Shown here: positions 1-7,653 of the stretch, piece after piece
How the letters are laid out: the number at the start of each line of letters is the position of its first letter
How positions within the stretch are numbered: the stretch's first letter is position 1
Assembly (NCBI GenBank): GCA_024401225.1
Contig: JAKSLM010000004.1
Span: forward strand, 1-64,000
DNA from: Bacteroidaceae bacterium
GTDB taxonomy: Bacteria > Bacteroidota > Bacteroidia > Bacteroidales > Bacteroidaceae
Direction of reading: 5' to 3'
DNA: 64,000 nt
The notes under the pieces: generated by a model
Told to the model about the DNA's origin: nothing
Seen by the model: the letters and a program-made list of their open reading frames with translations, nothing else
Databases searched by the model: none
Made by a program: the position numbers and the translations under genes

Positions 1-152
1 GTCACAAGGAGGAACTGCGCTACAAGGTAGAGGTTAGCCTCGGTAAGGTCGCCCAGCGGTGGGACGATGAACCCCGCAATGGAGAATGCAACCGCCGCCG
101 TGAAGCTGGCGGTCGCTATTCTCAACTGGAGGTTGCTGCGATGTGCTGCCAT
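1..152 (-). CDS. Small membrane protein, 5' part (runs off window)
   Basis: An ATG at 152 opens a frame that stays open to the window edge, about 50 codons. The N-terminus is polar (MAAHRSNLQLRIATASF) and is followed by one or two hydrophobic segments (TAAVAFSIAGFIVPP, then LYLVAQFLLVT), so a small inner-membrane protein is likely. It begins 3 nt after the stop of the HU-like gene and is surely co-transcribed with it. In other Bacteroidetes the HU-like gene is commonly followed by a tiny membrane or 'smalltalk' protein and an N-acetylmuramoyl-L-alanine amidase, so an amidase may lie just outside the window. No function is assigned. The C-terminus is not visible. Confidence 0.6.
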   Translation of the reverse strand, partial: MAAHRSNLQLRIATASFTAAVAFSIAGFIVPPLGDLTEANLYLVAQFLLV

Positions 153-155
153 CTA

Positions 156-689
156 CTAGATCTTCACCGTAGGCACACCGTGCTTCTGAGCCTTGATGAC
201 TGCCGAAGTAGTCTTCTTGGTAGTCGTGAGCTCGAACTTGGCGTTCTTGATAAGACCGCGGAAGTTGCTTGATGCCTGCCATGAACCACGAAGGGACTTG
301 ATGTTCGAACCGGCATTGTACTCAGCGAGGCTGTCTGCTGGGCGCTGCGTCATAGAGAGCCAGAAGGTACCGAGGTCGCCGAGGTTCACACGATGACCTT
401 CGAGCAGCATCTCCTTGATGCAGTCAGTAGCCTGTACAAGGATGCCGTAGATGTCGCCCTTTGAGTACACACAACCATGGGAAGTGATGTGCTCAGCAAA
501 CTCTTCGAGCGTGAGCGTCTTGTCCGACTGAAGGGTGGCGTATGCTCCCATCTCAGCAGCCTCGACGATTGCCTCATCCTCGGCAGATGGCTCCTGACCA
601 GCCTTCTGTGCCTTCTTGATACGACCTACTGCGGCGTTGTAGATTGCGATGTCCTTCTTTGGGCGCATCGCGAGTGAATACTTGATCAT
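156..689 (-). CDS. HU-like DNA-binding protein (HU-HIG type)
   Basis: A 177-residue member of the large Bacteroidetes branch of the HU/IHF family. Its N-terminus is MIKYSLAMRPKKD. An HU-type helical part lies at about residues 60-95 (LTLEEFAEHI, then SKGDIYGILVQATDCI). The HU-style turn GHRVNLGDLGTFWLSM follows at about 98-113; it corresponds to the 'GxVxLxGFGTF' segment of classical HU. The tail is basic and Thr/Lys-rich. The protein is about twice the size of the housekeeping HU at 17.6 kb and probably binds DNA non-specifically. Its start is an ATG and a TAnnTTTG box lies at 826-833. Together with DUF4248 and the DUF3987 protein nearby it makes a module repeated in many Bacteroides and Prevotella genomes; the role of that module is unknown. 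Confidence 0.85.
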   Translation of the reverse strand: MIKYSLAMRPKKDIAIYNAAVGRIKKAQKAGQEPSAEDEAIVEAAEMGAYATLQSDKTLTLEEFAEHITSHGCVYSKGDIYGILVQATDCIKEMLLEGHRVNLGDLGTFWLSMTQRPADSLAEYNAGSNIKSLRGSWQASSNFRGLIKNAKFELTTTKKTTSAVIKAQKHGVPTVKI

Positions 690-690
690 A

Positions 691-766
691 ATTAATTAAG
701 AATTTAGAATTATGAATTATGAATTATGATATCGTTCCGCAGGACGCTTGTAGCGTAGCGGAAAGA
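691..766. repeat. AATTAAG/AATTATG tandem repeat plus GC hairpin
   Basis: Upstream of the HU-like start there is a run of degenerate 7-8 bp units (AATTAAG, AATTATG) at 691-730. A hairpin follows: TTCCGC (735-740) pairs with GCGGAA (758-763), and inside it ACGC (744-747) pairs with GCGT (753-756). The 14-mer GCGTAGCGGAAAGA at 753-766 recurs exactly at about 33698-33711, again after an AATTAAG run. This points to a dispersed intergenic repeat rather than a local regulatory site. Confidence 0.6.
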
Positions 767-825
767 ATTAAGATTTGTCAGGAGCTCGGGTAGAGGCATG
801 TGGCTTCGCTCTCCTTACGACAATG

Positions 826-833
826 CAAATTTA
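826..833 (-). promoter_or_regulatory. -7 promoter box for HU-like gene
   Basis: The minus strand reads TAAATTTG, matching the Bacteroidetes -7 consensus TAnnTTTG. It lies about 137 nt upstream of the HU-like start, and the AT-rich repeat falls within the leader. Confidence 0.5.
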
Positions 834-926
834 CGACTTTTCTTCCATCCTAACAAACATGATTACAGGTGCTTATACGCTGTGTTACCATGCCATACCA
901 TTGACGGATATTTCTTACCATGATGC

Positions 927-957
927 TTGCACAATTCATAAAAAATACGTATCTTTG
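927..957 (+). promoter_or_regulatory. Promoter of DUF4248 gene
   Basis: TATCTTTG at 950-957 matches TAnnTTTG. A TTG at 927-929 sits 20 nt upstream as a partial -33 element. The predicted leader is about 65 nt. Confidence 0.55.
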
Positions 958-1030
958 CACTATGATAAAGAGCGTGCCCCCTATGGCATAAGCGTATACA
1001 TTCACTAACGAAAATCACATCACAAACACA

Positions 1031-1255
1031 ATGACCTACTCCTTTATTACCAAAACAGACCTTGCACAGGCCTACTTTCCGTGGACCGGACGGCAGAGCG
1101 CACGCCACATGCTCATGGCAGTCATAAAAGACGATGCCCAGCTGATGGCCGACCTTATTGCTACTGGCTACCACGCCATGCAGCGCACACTATCCCCTCG
1201 CCAGGTGGAACTCATCGTCGACCGCCTGGGCAATCCATGGCGAAAAGCCTTGTAA
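1031..1255 (+). CDS. DUF4248 family protein
   Basis: A 74-residue protein with the DUF4248 pattern: an N-terminal aromatic/LAQAYFP segment, a central amphipathic helix (ARHMLMAVIKDDAQLMADL) and a C-terminal SPRQVELIVDRLGNP block. Family members are about 70 residues, so this one is full length. The fold looks like a small helix-turn-helix-type protein, but no DNA-binding role is established. It is transcribed away from the HU-like gene and towards the OB-fold gene, which is the arrangement usually seen with HU-like and DUF3987 neighbours. The last codons overlap the first unit of a 22-bp repeat array. Confidence 0.85.
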   Translation: MTYSFITKTDLAQAYFPWTGRQSARHMLMAVIKDDAQLMADLIATGYHAMQRTLSPRQVELIVDRLGNPWRKAL

Positions 1256-1335
1256 CGATTTGCCCGAAACGTTGCAAGGAAAAACGAAAAACGTTGCAAC
1301 GATTCATCCGATTCGTTGCAACGCTTGTTTTCATG
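1248..1335. repeat. 22-bp tandem array of TTGCAA palindromes
   Basis: Four units have a period of exactly 22 bp. The 10-mers start at 1248 (CCTTGTAACG), 1270 (CGTTGCAAGG), 1292 (CGTTGCAACG) and 1314 (CGTTGCAACG). The last two are perfect palindromes; the first two are close variants. Spacers of 12 bp are partly conserved (ATTxxxCCGAxx in two of them). The array lies between the convergent DUF4248 and OB-fold genes and its first unit includes the DUF4248 stop codon. A second array with the same period and core lies at 56916-57048. Confidence 0.75.
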
Positions 1336-1339
1336 CCAT

Positions 1340-1645
1340 TCAGGCGCAGAGTTCGATGCTTTGAACATTCTTGTTTTCGTAGTAGTGCGTGCCGTATTGA
1401 TGCACATCGGCTATGTACTTTATCCTCACTTTAGCACCTGGCTCCAGCGTAAAACTGGCAGCTGTGTTGCCTACCAGCCTGAACAGTAGCTGATGTCTCC
1501 AAAGGGCACTTGTACCATCCTTCTGTGCATAGGGTTCGTCTATTGCTATCACTATCTCGCGCACGTACCATTGCTTGCCAGTCTTTTCCGAGACCCCACT
1601 TCTAAGGTCGGCTGACACTTCCTTTAATATTCCTTCAATTATCAT
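1340..1645 (-). CDS. DUF3127-like OB-fold (SSB-like) protein
   Basis: 101 residues with an all-beta, single-domain layout. It begins with MIIEGILKEVSADLRSG and is followed by KQWYVREIVIAI and a strand GAKVRIKYIADV near residue 75. The pattern 'xxGxIxxVxxxxSGxSxKTGKxWxxxxxVI' is what DUF3127 proteins of Bacteroidetes show; these are predicted OB folds related to single-stranded-DNA-binding proteins. It sits directly downstream of the VirE/DUF3987 gene, with 54 nt between them, and is probably co-transcribed. A single-stranded-DNA role in replication of an accessory element is inference from fold and context. Confidence 0.6.
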   Translation of the reverse strand: MIIEGILKEVSADLRSGVSEKTGKQWYVREIVIAIDEPYAQKDGTSALWRHQLLFRLVGNTAASFTLEPGAKVRIKYIADVHQYGTHYYENKNVQSIELCA

Positions 1646-1699
1646 GCGAAAACTTTTGTATTAATGATATTAATGATTTATATTCCTTGATGATTCACG

Positions 1700-4138
1700 T
1701 CACACCAGTTTGGTGTAGAAGTCGCTGCCCTTCACCTTTTCTATCAGCTTGTGTTTTGACAGCTGATAGATGACATTCTTGACGGGCGTCTTCTTGCCCG
1801 CAGCCTGGATGGCAATCTGCATGTCATCGCGTGTGAAACGCTTCTTCAGATAGTCGAGCACGTTGCCCGACTTCTGCTTCACCTCTGCCTTGCGGTTGAG
1901 CTTGCGCTGCTCGTTCTGACTCTCGCTGAACTTGTGCAGGAATCGCTCCATGCAGTAGTTGGCGAGGTAGATGCTGAGTTCGCATACCTGTCGGCGCACC
2001 TTCCTGTCGGTCGGCTTTGGACATCCGAATAGCATGTGGAGCACCATGGCGCAGTGGAATGCTATGGCACCCATGCGTCCACGGGCATCGCGTCTGGCGG
2101 CATTGCCCTCCACCTCAAACAGCAGCCACTGGCGGTCGATCCATGTGGCCAGTTCCTGGTTGATGTAGTCAAGGTCGACCTGCAGCGTGTCGGCAGGCAC
2201 GTCCTCGTCCACGCCCTCGGCATTCTCCCTGCGGCTGTATACGTACTTGCGGCACCACTCATCAATCTGCTCGCGCATGGTCTCGAGATCGGCATAGGAT
2301 GGCAGCACGAGGCGCGTCATGTAGCGTTGGTTCTCAGGGATGACCGACCAGCAGATGCGGCTGGCAGTACCGCCCTCGAGCTCCTTGCCGATGAACTTGA
2401 CGGTGTCGGCTGGTGTACCGGTGAAGGTGTAGTTGAAGTATACAGGGAAGATACCCGTCTTCGAGGTTCTCGACTTCGTGTTCTGGTACACATCGCCATT
2501 CTCAAATGCCTTGCGCAGATGCTCGTACGTCAGTCCGTAACTCTTTTTCAGTGCATTGACCACAGCCAGTATCTCACTCTCGAACATGAAGAAGTGCACG
2601 CCCTGATTGTCCGACAGCACGTCGGCCAGCTTCGACTTCGTGATGCCTATGCCAGCCGTCAGCACTATCTGGTGTGGCTTGGCTTCCAGATCCTTGTTGG
2701 CACCTGTGCGCTCTGCCTTCTCGTCCCATGCAGCCTCCTCGAAGAGCTTCTGCTTGTCGGCTTCGATGATGCGTGCGAAGAGTGCCTTGTAGACATCCTC
2801 AAACTTGCCCTTGCCCTGTCCCCAGTTGCCCTCGATCACCACCTGCAGGTTGGGAGCATGGAGCTTGCCATCGAGATAGCGTGCACGTACCTTCGAGAAG
2901 CACATGGAGCCAAACATGCTGAGCAGGTGGAGCAGCATGGCATCCTCATACCCCTTGGGCACACCCTGCATCAGCGGAACGAGAAACTCCGGCATGGCAG
3001 GCATGCGGTGGCGGCAGTGGAAGTCGTCGAGCCATGTCATGGCATGATTTGCGTCCCCCTCGCCAGCCTCCTCGACTGCCTCATCGCGCAGGCTTTCAAT
3101 CACAGCTGTCAGAACCTTTGGGATGCCGAACGGAACGCGCTCCTCGCATGCATCGTGGCATGTCTGCATCACATCATTGCCAGGCGAGTCGAACGCCCAC
3201 TGCGGAGCGAGCTGGAAGAGCCAGTCGGCATTGTTGTCGCAGATGGTGCGCAGCTGTGAGCACACCTTCAGCCACGTCAGGTGGCGGTTGCCCTGTGAAG
3301 GGTGGCCGAAGGCGTCAAGCTGCGACTTGCGGCATATGCGCTTCACGAGCGCATCGATGATGGACGAGTATGGGATGGCGTCATACTGTAGGGGGAAGGT
3401 CAGAGGAGTTCCTTCATCTCCCGTCTGATCTGTCTGAGCTGCTGGCTGATCTGCTCCTGTTCGAGCATCAGCCTTGCTTCGAGCAGGCGCAGCTGATTGA
3501 TGGTTCTTGCGGTGTGTCTGGGTTGTGGCATGTTCCTGTAGCTGTTGCATTGAAGAGTAGGGTGTAGTATCATCGATGCGGTCGTTCATATAGAAGAAGT
3601 AATCCCTGTCCACGAGAAACGACTTGCGGCTGTTGTCCTTGCACGACGGGTCCATAGGTGGCAGTCCGTGGCAGGCCAGTGCAGCCTCTATGCGCTCCTG
3701 CACCTCGCCTACCGAGTGGCATCCGTCCACCCACTGCCATAGGGCATGCACACCATGTCGGCGTGGTGAGATGTGGGCTGCCAGCAGGTGCGTGCTGACA
3801 AACGGGTCGGTGAGCACCAGTTCCTGCAGCTGCGAGCAGAGCGAGCGTAGCTGCTCCTCGTCCTCGCACGAGTCCCAGTCGGTCATGACCACCCCCGTCG
3901 GAGTGCCCGTATTCTTCTTCACGCGTCCCCCATCGCCATACGAGCGGTTCCACACCACGCATGGCAGTTGGTACTTGAGGCTGGTGGCACGTTCGTCATT
4001 GCCAGTGCTGACCGCCTCGGCTATCAGTCGGGTCAGATGCCTGACCTCCTTTGTGCGGCATGCATCCATGATCTCGGCAAATGTACGGTCATGGGTCTGC
4101 GTGTCCTTCACATTGTTGAGAAATGCAAATTTTACCAT
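1700..4138 (-). CDS. VirE/BT4734 N-domain + DUF3987 primase-helicase-like protein
   Basis: 812 residues from the ATG at 4138. A longer frame extends 113 codons upstream but is low-complexity Arg/Ser/Thr sequence lying over the next gene, so it was rejected. Residues about 1-190 resemble the BT4734/VirE N-terminal domain (LPCVVWNRSY, then GVVMTDWDSC, the usual acidic strand). A Gln/Thr-rich linker lies near 225-265. RHLTWLKVCSQLRTICDNN resembles a primase C-terminal (PriCT) helix pair. The C-terminal half is DUF3987, with a P-loop-like GNWGQGKGK that ends in GKG rather than GK[S/T], as I recall for Bacteroidetes members. Such proteins are thought to act as replication or primase-helicase proteins of mobile elements, but none is well characterised. 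It is the second gene of the 4508-1340 operon. Confidence 0.8.
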   Translation of the reverse strand: MVKFAFLNNVKDTQTHDRTFAEIMDACRTKEVRHLTRLIAEAVSTGNDERATSLKYQLPCVVWNRSYGDGGRVKKNTGTPTGVVMTDWDSCEDEEQLRSLCSQLQELVLTDPFVSTHLLAAHISPRRHGVHALWQWVDGCHSVGEVQERIEAALACHGLPPMDPSCKDNSRKSFLVDRDYFFYMNDRIDDTTPYSSMQQLQEHATTQTHRKNHQSAAPARSKADARTGADQPAAQTDQTGDEGTPLTFPLQYDAIPYSSIIDALVKRICRKSQLDAFGHPSQGNRHLTWLKVCSQLRTICDNNADWLFQLAPQWAFDSPGNDVMQTCHDACEERVPFGIPKVLTAVIESLRDEAVEEAGEGDANHAMTWLDDFHCRHRMPAMPEFLVPLMQGVPKGYEDAMLLHLLSMFGSMCFSKVRARYLDGKLHAPNLQVVIEGNWGQGKGKFEDVYKALFARIIEADKQKLFEEAAWDEKAERTGANKDLEAKPHQIVLTAGIGITKSKLADVLSDNQGVHFFMFESEILAVVNALKKSYGLTYEHLRKAFENGDVYQNTKSRTSKTGIFPVYFNYTFTGTPADTVKFIGKELEGGTASRICWSVIPENQRYMTRLVLPSYADLETMREQIDEWCRKYVYSRRENAEGVDEDVPADTLQVDLDYINQELATWIDRQWLLFEVEGNAARRDARGRMGAIAFHCAMVLHMLFGCPKPTDRKVRRQVCELSIYLANYCMERFLHKFSESQNEQRKLNRKAEVKQKSGNVLDYLKKRFTRDDMQIAIQAAGKKTPVKNVIYQLSKHKLIEKVKGSDFYTKLV

Positions 4139-4169
4139 AAAAGCAGATTGTGAGTAAAGTGTGTGTGAG

Positions 4170-4508
4170 TTAGTATCCGAAAGCATCCGTGTCGGGATTG
4201 AAACCGTGAGCCGCCATGTTCTCCCTGTCAAACTCGGCAAGCTTACGCTCCACCACCTCCCTGCGTGCGCAGAGCTCCTGCAGCATGCTGTTGCACTGGC
4301 TGATGAACGAGCGTGGAGCCGAATCGAGCGAACGGCGCGGCACGTTGAGATGCATGATGAACGAGCGTGTGGTAGCCTTGATGTGGTTGCGGTCGTTGCG
4401 TACCAGGATGATGTTAGGGCACACGTTGCCGCCCTCTTGCTTCTCCTTTGGTTCGAACACCTCGGTTCCGTCTTCATAGCGGAACAAGTAGCCTTCTATC
4501 TTCTCCAT
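4170..4508 (-). CDS. Hypothetical protein, 112 aa
   Basis: First gene of the operon with the DUF3987 protein (31 nt before its start) and the OB-fold protein. It starts at an ATG (MEKIEGYLFRYEDGTEVFEP). The N-terminal half looks beta-rich (GYLFRYEDGTEVF, NIILVRNDRNHI). The second half is helical with charged heptads (FISQCNSMLQELCARREVVERKLAEFD), possibly a short coiled coil. I do not recognise the family. The reading frame has normal composition, while the competing frame (upstream extension of the DUF3987 ORF) does not, so this is the real gene in the interval. Confidence 0.65.
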   Translation of the reverse strand: MEKIEGYLFRYEDGTEVFEPKEKQEGGNVCPNIILVRNDRNHIKATTRSFIMHLNVPRRSLDSAPRSFISQCNSMLQELCARREVVERKLAEFDRENMAAHGFNPDTDAFGY

Positions 4509-4818
4509 AACTTTGATTAGATTTTGTAATGTTTGAAACTGATTGTGAACGAATAGATGTGTCCGAGGACACGGATTGTAAATTCAAATTCCATATTATC
4601 ATTCTGTTCCCACTCCTGTGCGTGGGGGTCTTAGGGGGGTGTAGGGAGTGGCGCCTCTCCGATCTTTTCTTATCTTTCGACGATGCAAAGGTAGGGAGAA
4701 TGTGCGGATGTGCAGAATATGCAGAATATATGTGCATATACGAATAAAGGCATCCCGCTATGGAATGCCTTTACTATACGCAAGTTAAGATGTGTGCAAA
4801 AAAGAGTCGTATGCAGAA
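4509..4818. other. Intergenic: promoter and terminator
   Basis: No credible gene. It contains a minus-strand TAnnTTTG box (TACCTTTG, 4686-4693) that fits the 4508-1340 operon with a leader of about 170 nt. It also holds a terminator-like hairpin at 4745-4773, listed separately. Confidence 0.5.
4745..4773 (-). terminator. Terminator of the HpaII operon
   Basis: TAAAGGCAT (4745-4753) pairs with ATGCCTTTA (4765-4773), and CC/GG pairs continue inside. On the minus strand it follows the last gene of the R-M operon by about 45 nt, and the stem ends in TTTA. Confidence 0.6.
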
Positions 4819-5373
4819 TCAGCCCATATAATTCCGCACAGACTGAAGTGAGAGCATTGTGTAATTCTTCCCCTGGATGGCCTTCACAATCCAGTTGGAA
4901 TAAGTACGTTCGCTGACGCTGGATGATAGTCCGCAATCGTTCGTGAGGAATCGGTAGATGGCAGCTCCTTTGGGAGAGTCGGCCACCATTTTCTTTTCAT
5001 GCCAATACATCCAAAAACACACGACATAGTCGTTCAGCGTGTCGCCCTGCTTGGATGTGAGTTGCCTTCCGCTCATGCTATGATCCTTGAGGAAAGATGT
5101 AAACTTGGCAACTGCCGCCTTCCGGGCTACCGTATTTTCAGACGACGGGTCGTTCTGCTTAATGAACAAAAATGTTGGAGTGGCACCACGCCTCTTACCT
5201 TCCCCTTGTGAACAGTTATTATCGTTGTCCGCATCAGACTTTGATCCATGTATTTCATAGTACACCCCATTTATCTGCTTGTTCACATATCCTATATTGA
5301 TATTGTACACAGGTGCATTGTGTTCATGATACTCCACCTGACTTTCGCCGTTCAATAGTTCTTTCTTATTCAT
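4819..5373 (-). CDS. Unknown protein, last gene of R-M operon, 184 aa
   Basis: 184 residues from an ATG. The first about 60 residues look beta-rich and polar (VEYHEHNAPVYNINIGYV). The second half is helical with aromatic residues (LNDYVVCFWMYWHEKKMV) and ends RTYSNWIVKAIQGKNYTML. The C-terminal pattern 'GAAIYRFLxxxCG...SxRTYSN' resembles small proteins I associate with Bacteroidales mobile elements, but I cannot name a family. It is 12 nt downstream of the 176-aa gene and belongs to the same operon as the HpaII-type genes. No catalytic motif is visible. It could be an accessory or regulatory protein of the island, or an unrelated passenger. Confidence 0.6.
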   Translation of the reverse strand: MNKKELLNGESQVEYHEHNAPVYNINIGYVNKQINGVYYEIHGSKSDADNDNNCSQGEGKRRGATPTFLFIKQNDPSSENTVARKAAVAKFTSFLKDHSMSGRQLTSKQGDTLNDYVVCFWMYWHEKKMVADSPKGAAIYRFLTNDCGLSSSVSERTYSNWIVKAIQGKNYTMLSLQSVRNYMG

Positions 5374-5385
5374 TTCGGAGCATGT

Positions 5386-5916
5386 TTAGTTGGAATGATA
5401 GTGGGATCCTGGGGCAAAAAACTTATCGACAGATATTCTGCTCTCCACTTTCGATACATTAGCTTTAAGACGTTTCTTCTGATCCTCAGTCAAGCTACAG
5501 TCTCGTTCAAACACGATGATTCTTACAGCCTCGTCCATAGCATAGGCTTTCTGCCTGCTTGGTTGCTCTCCGACCAGATTGATCATGTCGTCCAGTGAGA
5601 TGATGTTGCGCAAATGATCCTGCTTGCAGATATAGCATTGCATGAATGGGAGGAAGCGATTGAGTGTGGCACGGAAGTTGCCATAGTCACGTTCCGTTTT
5701 GTACACCATGCGCCCAGGCATAGCCATCAGTCGTCTCTCTTCTTTGAGAATGCGTTGTACATCCTCCTCTGTGCGGATGTCGAGGAGATTGTGCGTCTGC
5801 ATCAGAAAACGTGCCCAGGAGATGTAGTTCGATCTGGCTCCTGCTCCTATACATTTAATCTTTGAAAGGTAAATATCAAATTCCTTCAGATACTCTTCCG
5901 ATTTGTTTGCGTTCAT
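5386..5916 (-). CDS. Unknown protein with SAM-like helical N-domain, 176 aa
   Basis: 176 residues. Residues about 5-100 (EEYLKEFDIYLSKI, then ARSNYISWARFLM, then RDYGNFRATLNRFLPFM) follow the helical pattern of the core-binding (SAM-like) domain of tyrosine recombinases and of some restriction-associated proteins. No recombinase catalytic domain follows; the C-terminal part is a charged helix (EDQKKRLKANVSKVE). It may therefore be a DNA-binding accessory protein of the R-M system. It lies 47 nt after the HpaII-type endonuclease gene and 12 nt before the next gene. Function unknown. Confidence 0.6.
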   Translation of the reverse strand: MNANKSEEYLKEFDIYLSKIKCIGAGARSNYISWARFLMQTHNLLDIRTEEDVQRILKEERRLMAMPGRMVYKTERDYGNFRATLNRFLPFMQCYICKQDHLRNIISLDDMINLVGEQPSRQKAYAMDEAVRIIVFERDCSLTEDQKKRLKANVSKVESRISVDKFFAPGSHYHSN

Positions 5917-5963
5917 GGTATGTGATTTCTTAGCAAAAAAATTAAGATTCCAATCTATGATTC

Positions 5964-7046
5964 TTATTTCTTGAAGCGGATTTGAAGATTTAGCTTAATA
6001 TACACTTCTCCATCCTCACCCCTATACAAGGAACCGAAATTGTAGCGGCTGCGGCTGGCGCGTTCAAAGCGGGTGTTGTTGTAGAGGTAATCTTCGACAT
6101 CGTTGCGATTGTAGAAGTGATAGCACACAATCTCACCATCCTTACGCACGACAAGATAGCCACCATTTGCATCGTAGCGACCTTTCCACTCGTTCGCTGG
6201 AGTCATTCCTAATGCAGCATCCAATAGAAGCACCTTCATCTTATGTTCGTAGAAGGATGTGACATCAGACCCCGTGAAGTGGAACGGATTTCTACTTGCT
6301 ACGTTTTCTACTGCATCTTTCAAGGACGATGTTGAGTTAGGCATACTATCTGAAATCAAACATTCTCCGACAAATTGAGGCATACAACAATCAAGGAATA
6401 GCAGATTGTTCTTGAAGGTTTGATGCTCGATGTCGCAATAAACGAGCGAACAACCTTTATCAAGTAATGCTTGCATACGTTGTAAGTGCTCTGGTTTCGA
6501 ATTGATTTGCTCGATTTCGTCATCAGTCAACTCTGCTCCTACAATGGAGTATGTAATGTTGGTAGGAGCGCCAGCATTGAGAAGTGTTGAAGCACTACCA
6601 AGCTGTGACTTTATGCTGAATCCCAAAAGAGGGGTCATATTGGTTCTAAGGTCATGAATTACAATATGAATATCAGCCTTGTCTTTAGATGGTGCCTTGA
6701 GTTTAGTGCAACCAATTTCGCTCATGAAGGATTCTGCTGCAGGTACAGAAAAAGCTCGGTCCTTTGCAGACTTTATTTCACTCAGAAGGCTATTTGACTC
6801 TTCCATGAATCTATCCATGGAAATGCGTGCATACTCATTGCCGTCTTCATCAACAACCACAATGTTTTGTTCCACATTAGGACGGTACTCGTATTTCCTG
6901 CTCTCTTCGCGAATGATATTGAGAATAGGATAATACAGCTCCATTTTGTTCATGTCAGCATCGCCAGCATGAACCTTGCCTTCTCCAAGCAATTTGAACA
7001 AAGTGTAAATCTCACTCCATTCACCTTTATTTCCTGTAATTGGCAT
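5964..7046 (-). CDS. HpaII-type restriction endonuclease
   Basis: 360 residues, matching the known length of R.HpaII (about 358). The N-terminal signature NKGEWSEIYTLFKLL (6-20) is that of the family. A PD-(D/E)XK-like core can be proposed: Glu9 in the first helix, Asp125 in KADIHIVI, and Ser144-Ile-Lys146 in PLLGFSIKSQ. HpaII cleaves C^CGG; the target is inferred from this family and from the adjacent M.HpaII-like methyltransferase. The gene is 2 nt from the next upstream gene (7049-7651) and so is translationally coupled to it. The frame is intact, so the enzyme is probably active. Confidence 0.88.
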   Translation of the reverse strand: MPITGNKGEWSEIYTLFKLLGEGKVHAGDADMNKMELYYPILNIIREESRKYEYRPNVEQNIVVVDEDGNEYARISMDRFMEESNSLLSEIKSAKDRAFSVPAAESFMSEIGCTKLKAPSKDKADIHIVIHDLRTNMTPLLGFSIKSQLGSASTLLNAGAPTNITYSIVGAELTDDEIEQINSKPEHLQRMQALLDKGCSLVYCDIEHQTFKNNLLFLDCCMPQFVGECLISDSMPNSTSSLKDAVENVASRNPFHFTGSDVTSFYEHKMKVLLLDAALGMTPANEWKGRYDANGGYLVVRKDGEIVCYHFYNRNDVEDYLYNNTRFERASRSRYNFGSLYRGEDGEVYIKLNLQIRFKK

Positions 7047-7048
7047 AA

Positions 7049-7651
7049 TTATCTTACTACAAATCCTTGTACTACATCTATCTTTTCTGATTCGACAAAA
7101 GCCATCTGCTTAAGGTTCGCAATCATTTGGTTGACCTCGTCTGTATTGCAGTCTATTACAAAGTCCAAACCTATTACGGCACCACTTTCTATCTTCTGTC
7201 TTACCGAATTGGCTTCGTCCGTTGATAGTGTCAGCAAATAACTCTTTGCTTTGCGGTGGACGTATTTCAATGCAATCGCTTCCAAATCTGCTTGCTTGTA
7301 TCGTTCCCTCAAACTTGTTTTCAGAGACAAGCTAACGGGGGTGCTTTTATTGTACAATATTGTGTCAAACTCAACATTTGGGACGAATGCAACTTTTGCT
7401 TGTGTGTAAAATGGCTTAACATTTTCACGATAAAGCAAAGTGTAAATAATCAATTCAAATACTTTTCCATTTAGATTCACCGAAGCATTAGGATACCGTT
7501 GTTTGAATGCATTCCAATACTTTTGAACGTATTCTTGTGGGGTATTGTAAGCTATATCGAGAAATGTATTTCCAGGGAACAAGCTTTCAAACACTCGTAC
7601 CATTTGGCTGCCATTTCGCAGAACTATATGATTATCTTTTAATGCGCCCAT
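7049..7651 (-). CDS. Putative PD-(D/E)XK nuclease in HpaII operon
   Basis: 200 residues, lying between the methyltransferase and HpaII genes with 2-nt gaps on both sides. I do not recognise the family. It has the layout of a small restriction-type nuclease: Glu66 in a helix (NGKVFELIIYTLLYRE), Asp96 in a strand (PNVEFDTILY), then Ser109-Leu-Lys111 (VSLSLKTSLRERY) and a helix with Gln120 and Asp122. This E-D-SxK spacing parallels the HpaII-type enzyme next door. It could be a second endonuclease protected by the same methyl mark, a nicking or Vsr-like helper, or an inactive paralog. Its tight coupling to both genes argues for a role in the same system. Confidence 0.6.
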   Translation of the reverse strand: MGALKDNHIVLRNGSQMVRVFESLFPGNTFLDIAYNTPQEYVQKYWNAFKQRYPNASVNLNGKVFELIIYTLLYRENVKPFYTQAKVAFVPNVEFDTILYNKSTPVSLSLKTSLRERYKQADLEAIALKYVHRKAKSYLLTLSTDEANSVRQKIESGAVIGLDFVIDCNTDEVNQMIANLKQMAFVESEKIDVVQGFVVR

Positions 7652-7653
7652 AA

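Noticed and set aside
2036..3259. 407-codon plus-strand frame opposite the DUF3987 gene
   Set aside because: Rich in His, Leu, Val and Ala without domain signatures; it mirrors the GC-rich codon pattern of the true gene on the minus strand.
4139..4477. 113-codon N-terminal extension of the DUF3987 frame
   Set aside because: It is Arg/Ser/Thr/Ala-rich low-complexity sequence lying in the wrong frame over the 4170-4508 gene. The family N-terminus begins at the ATG at 4138.
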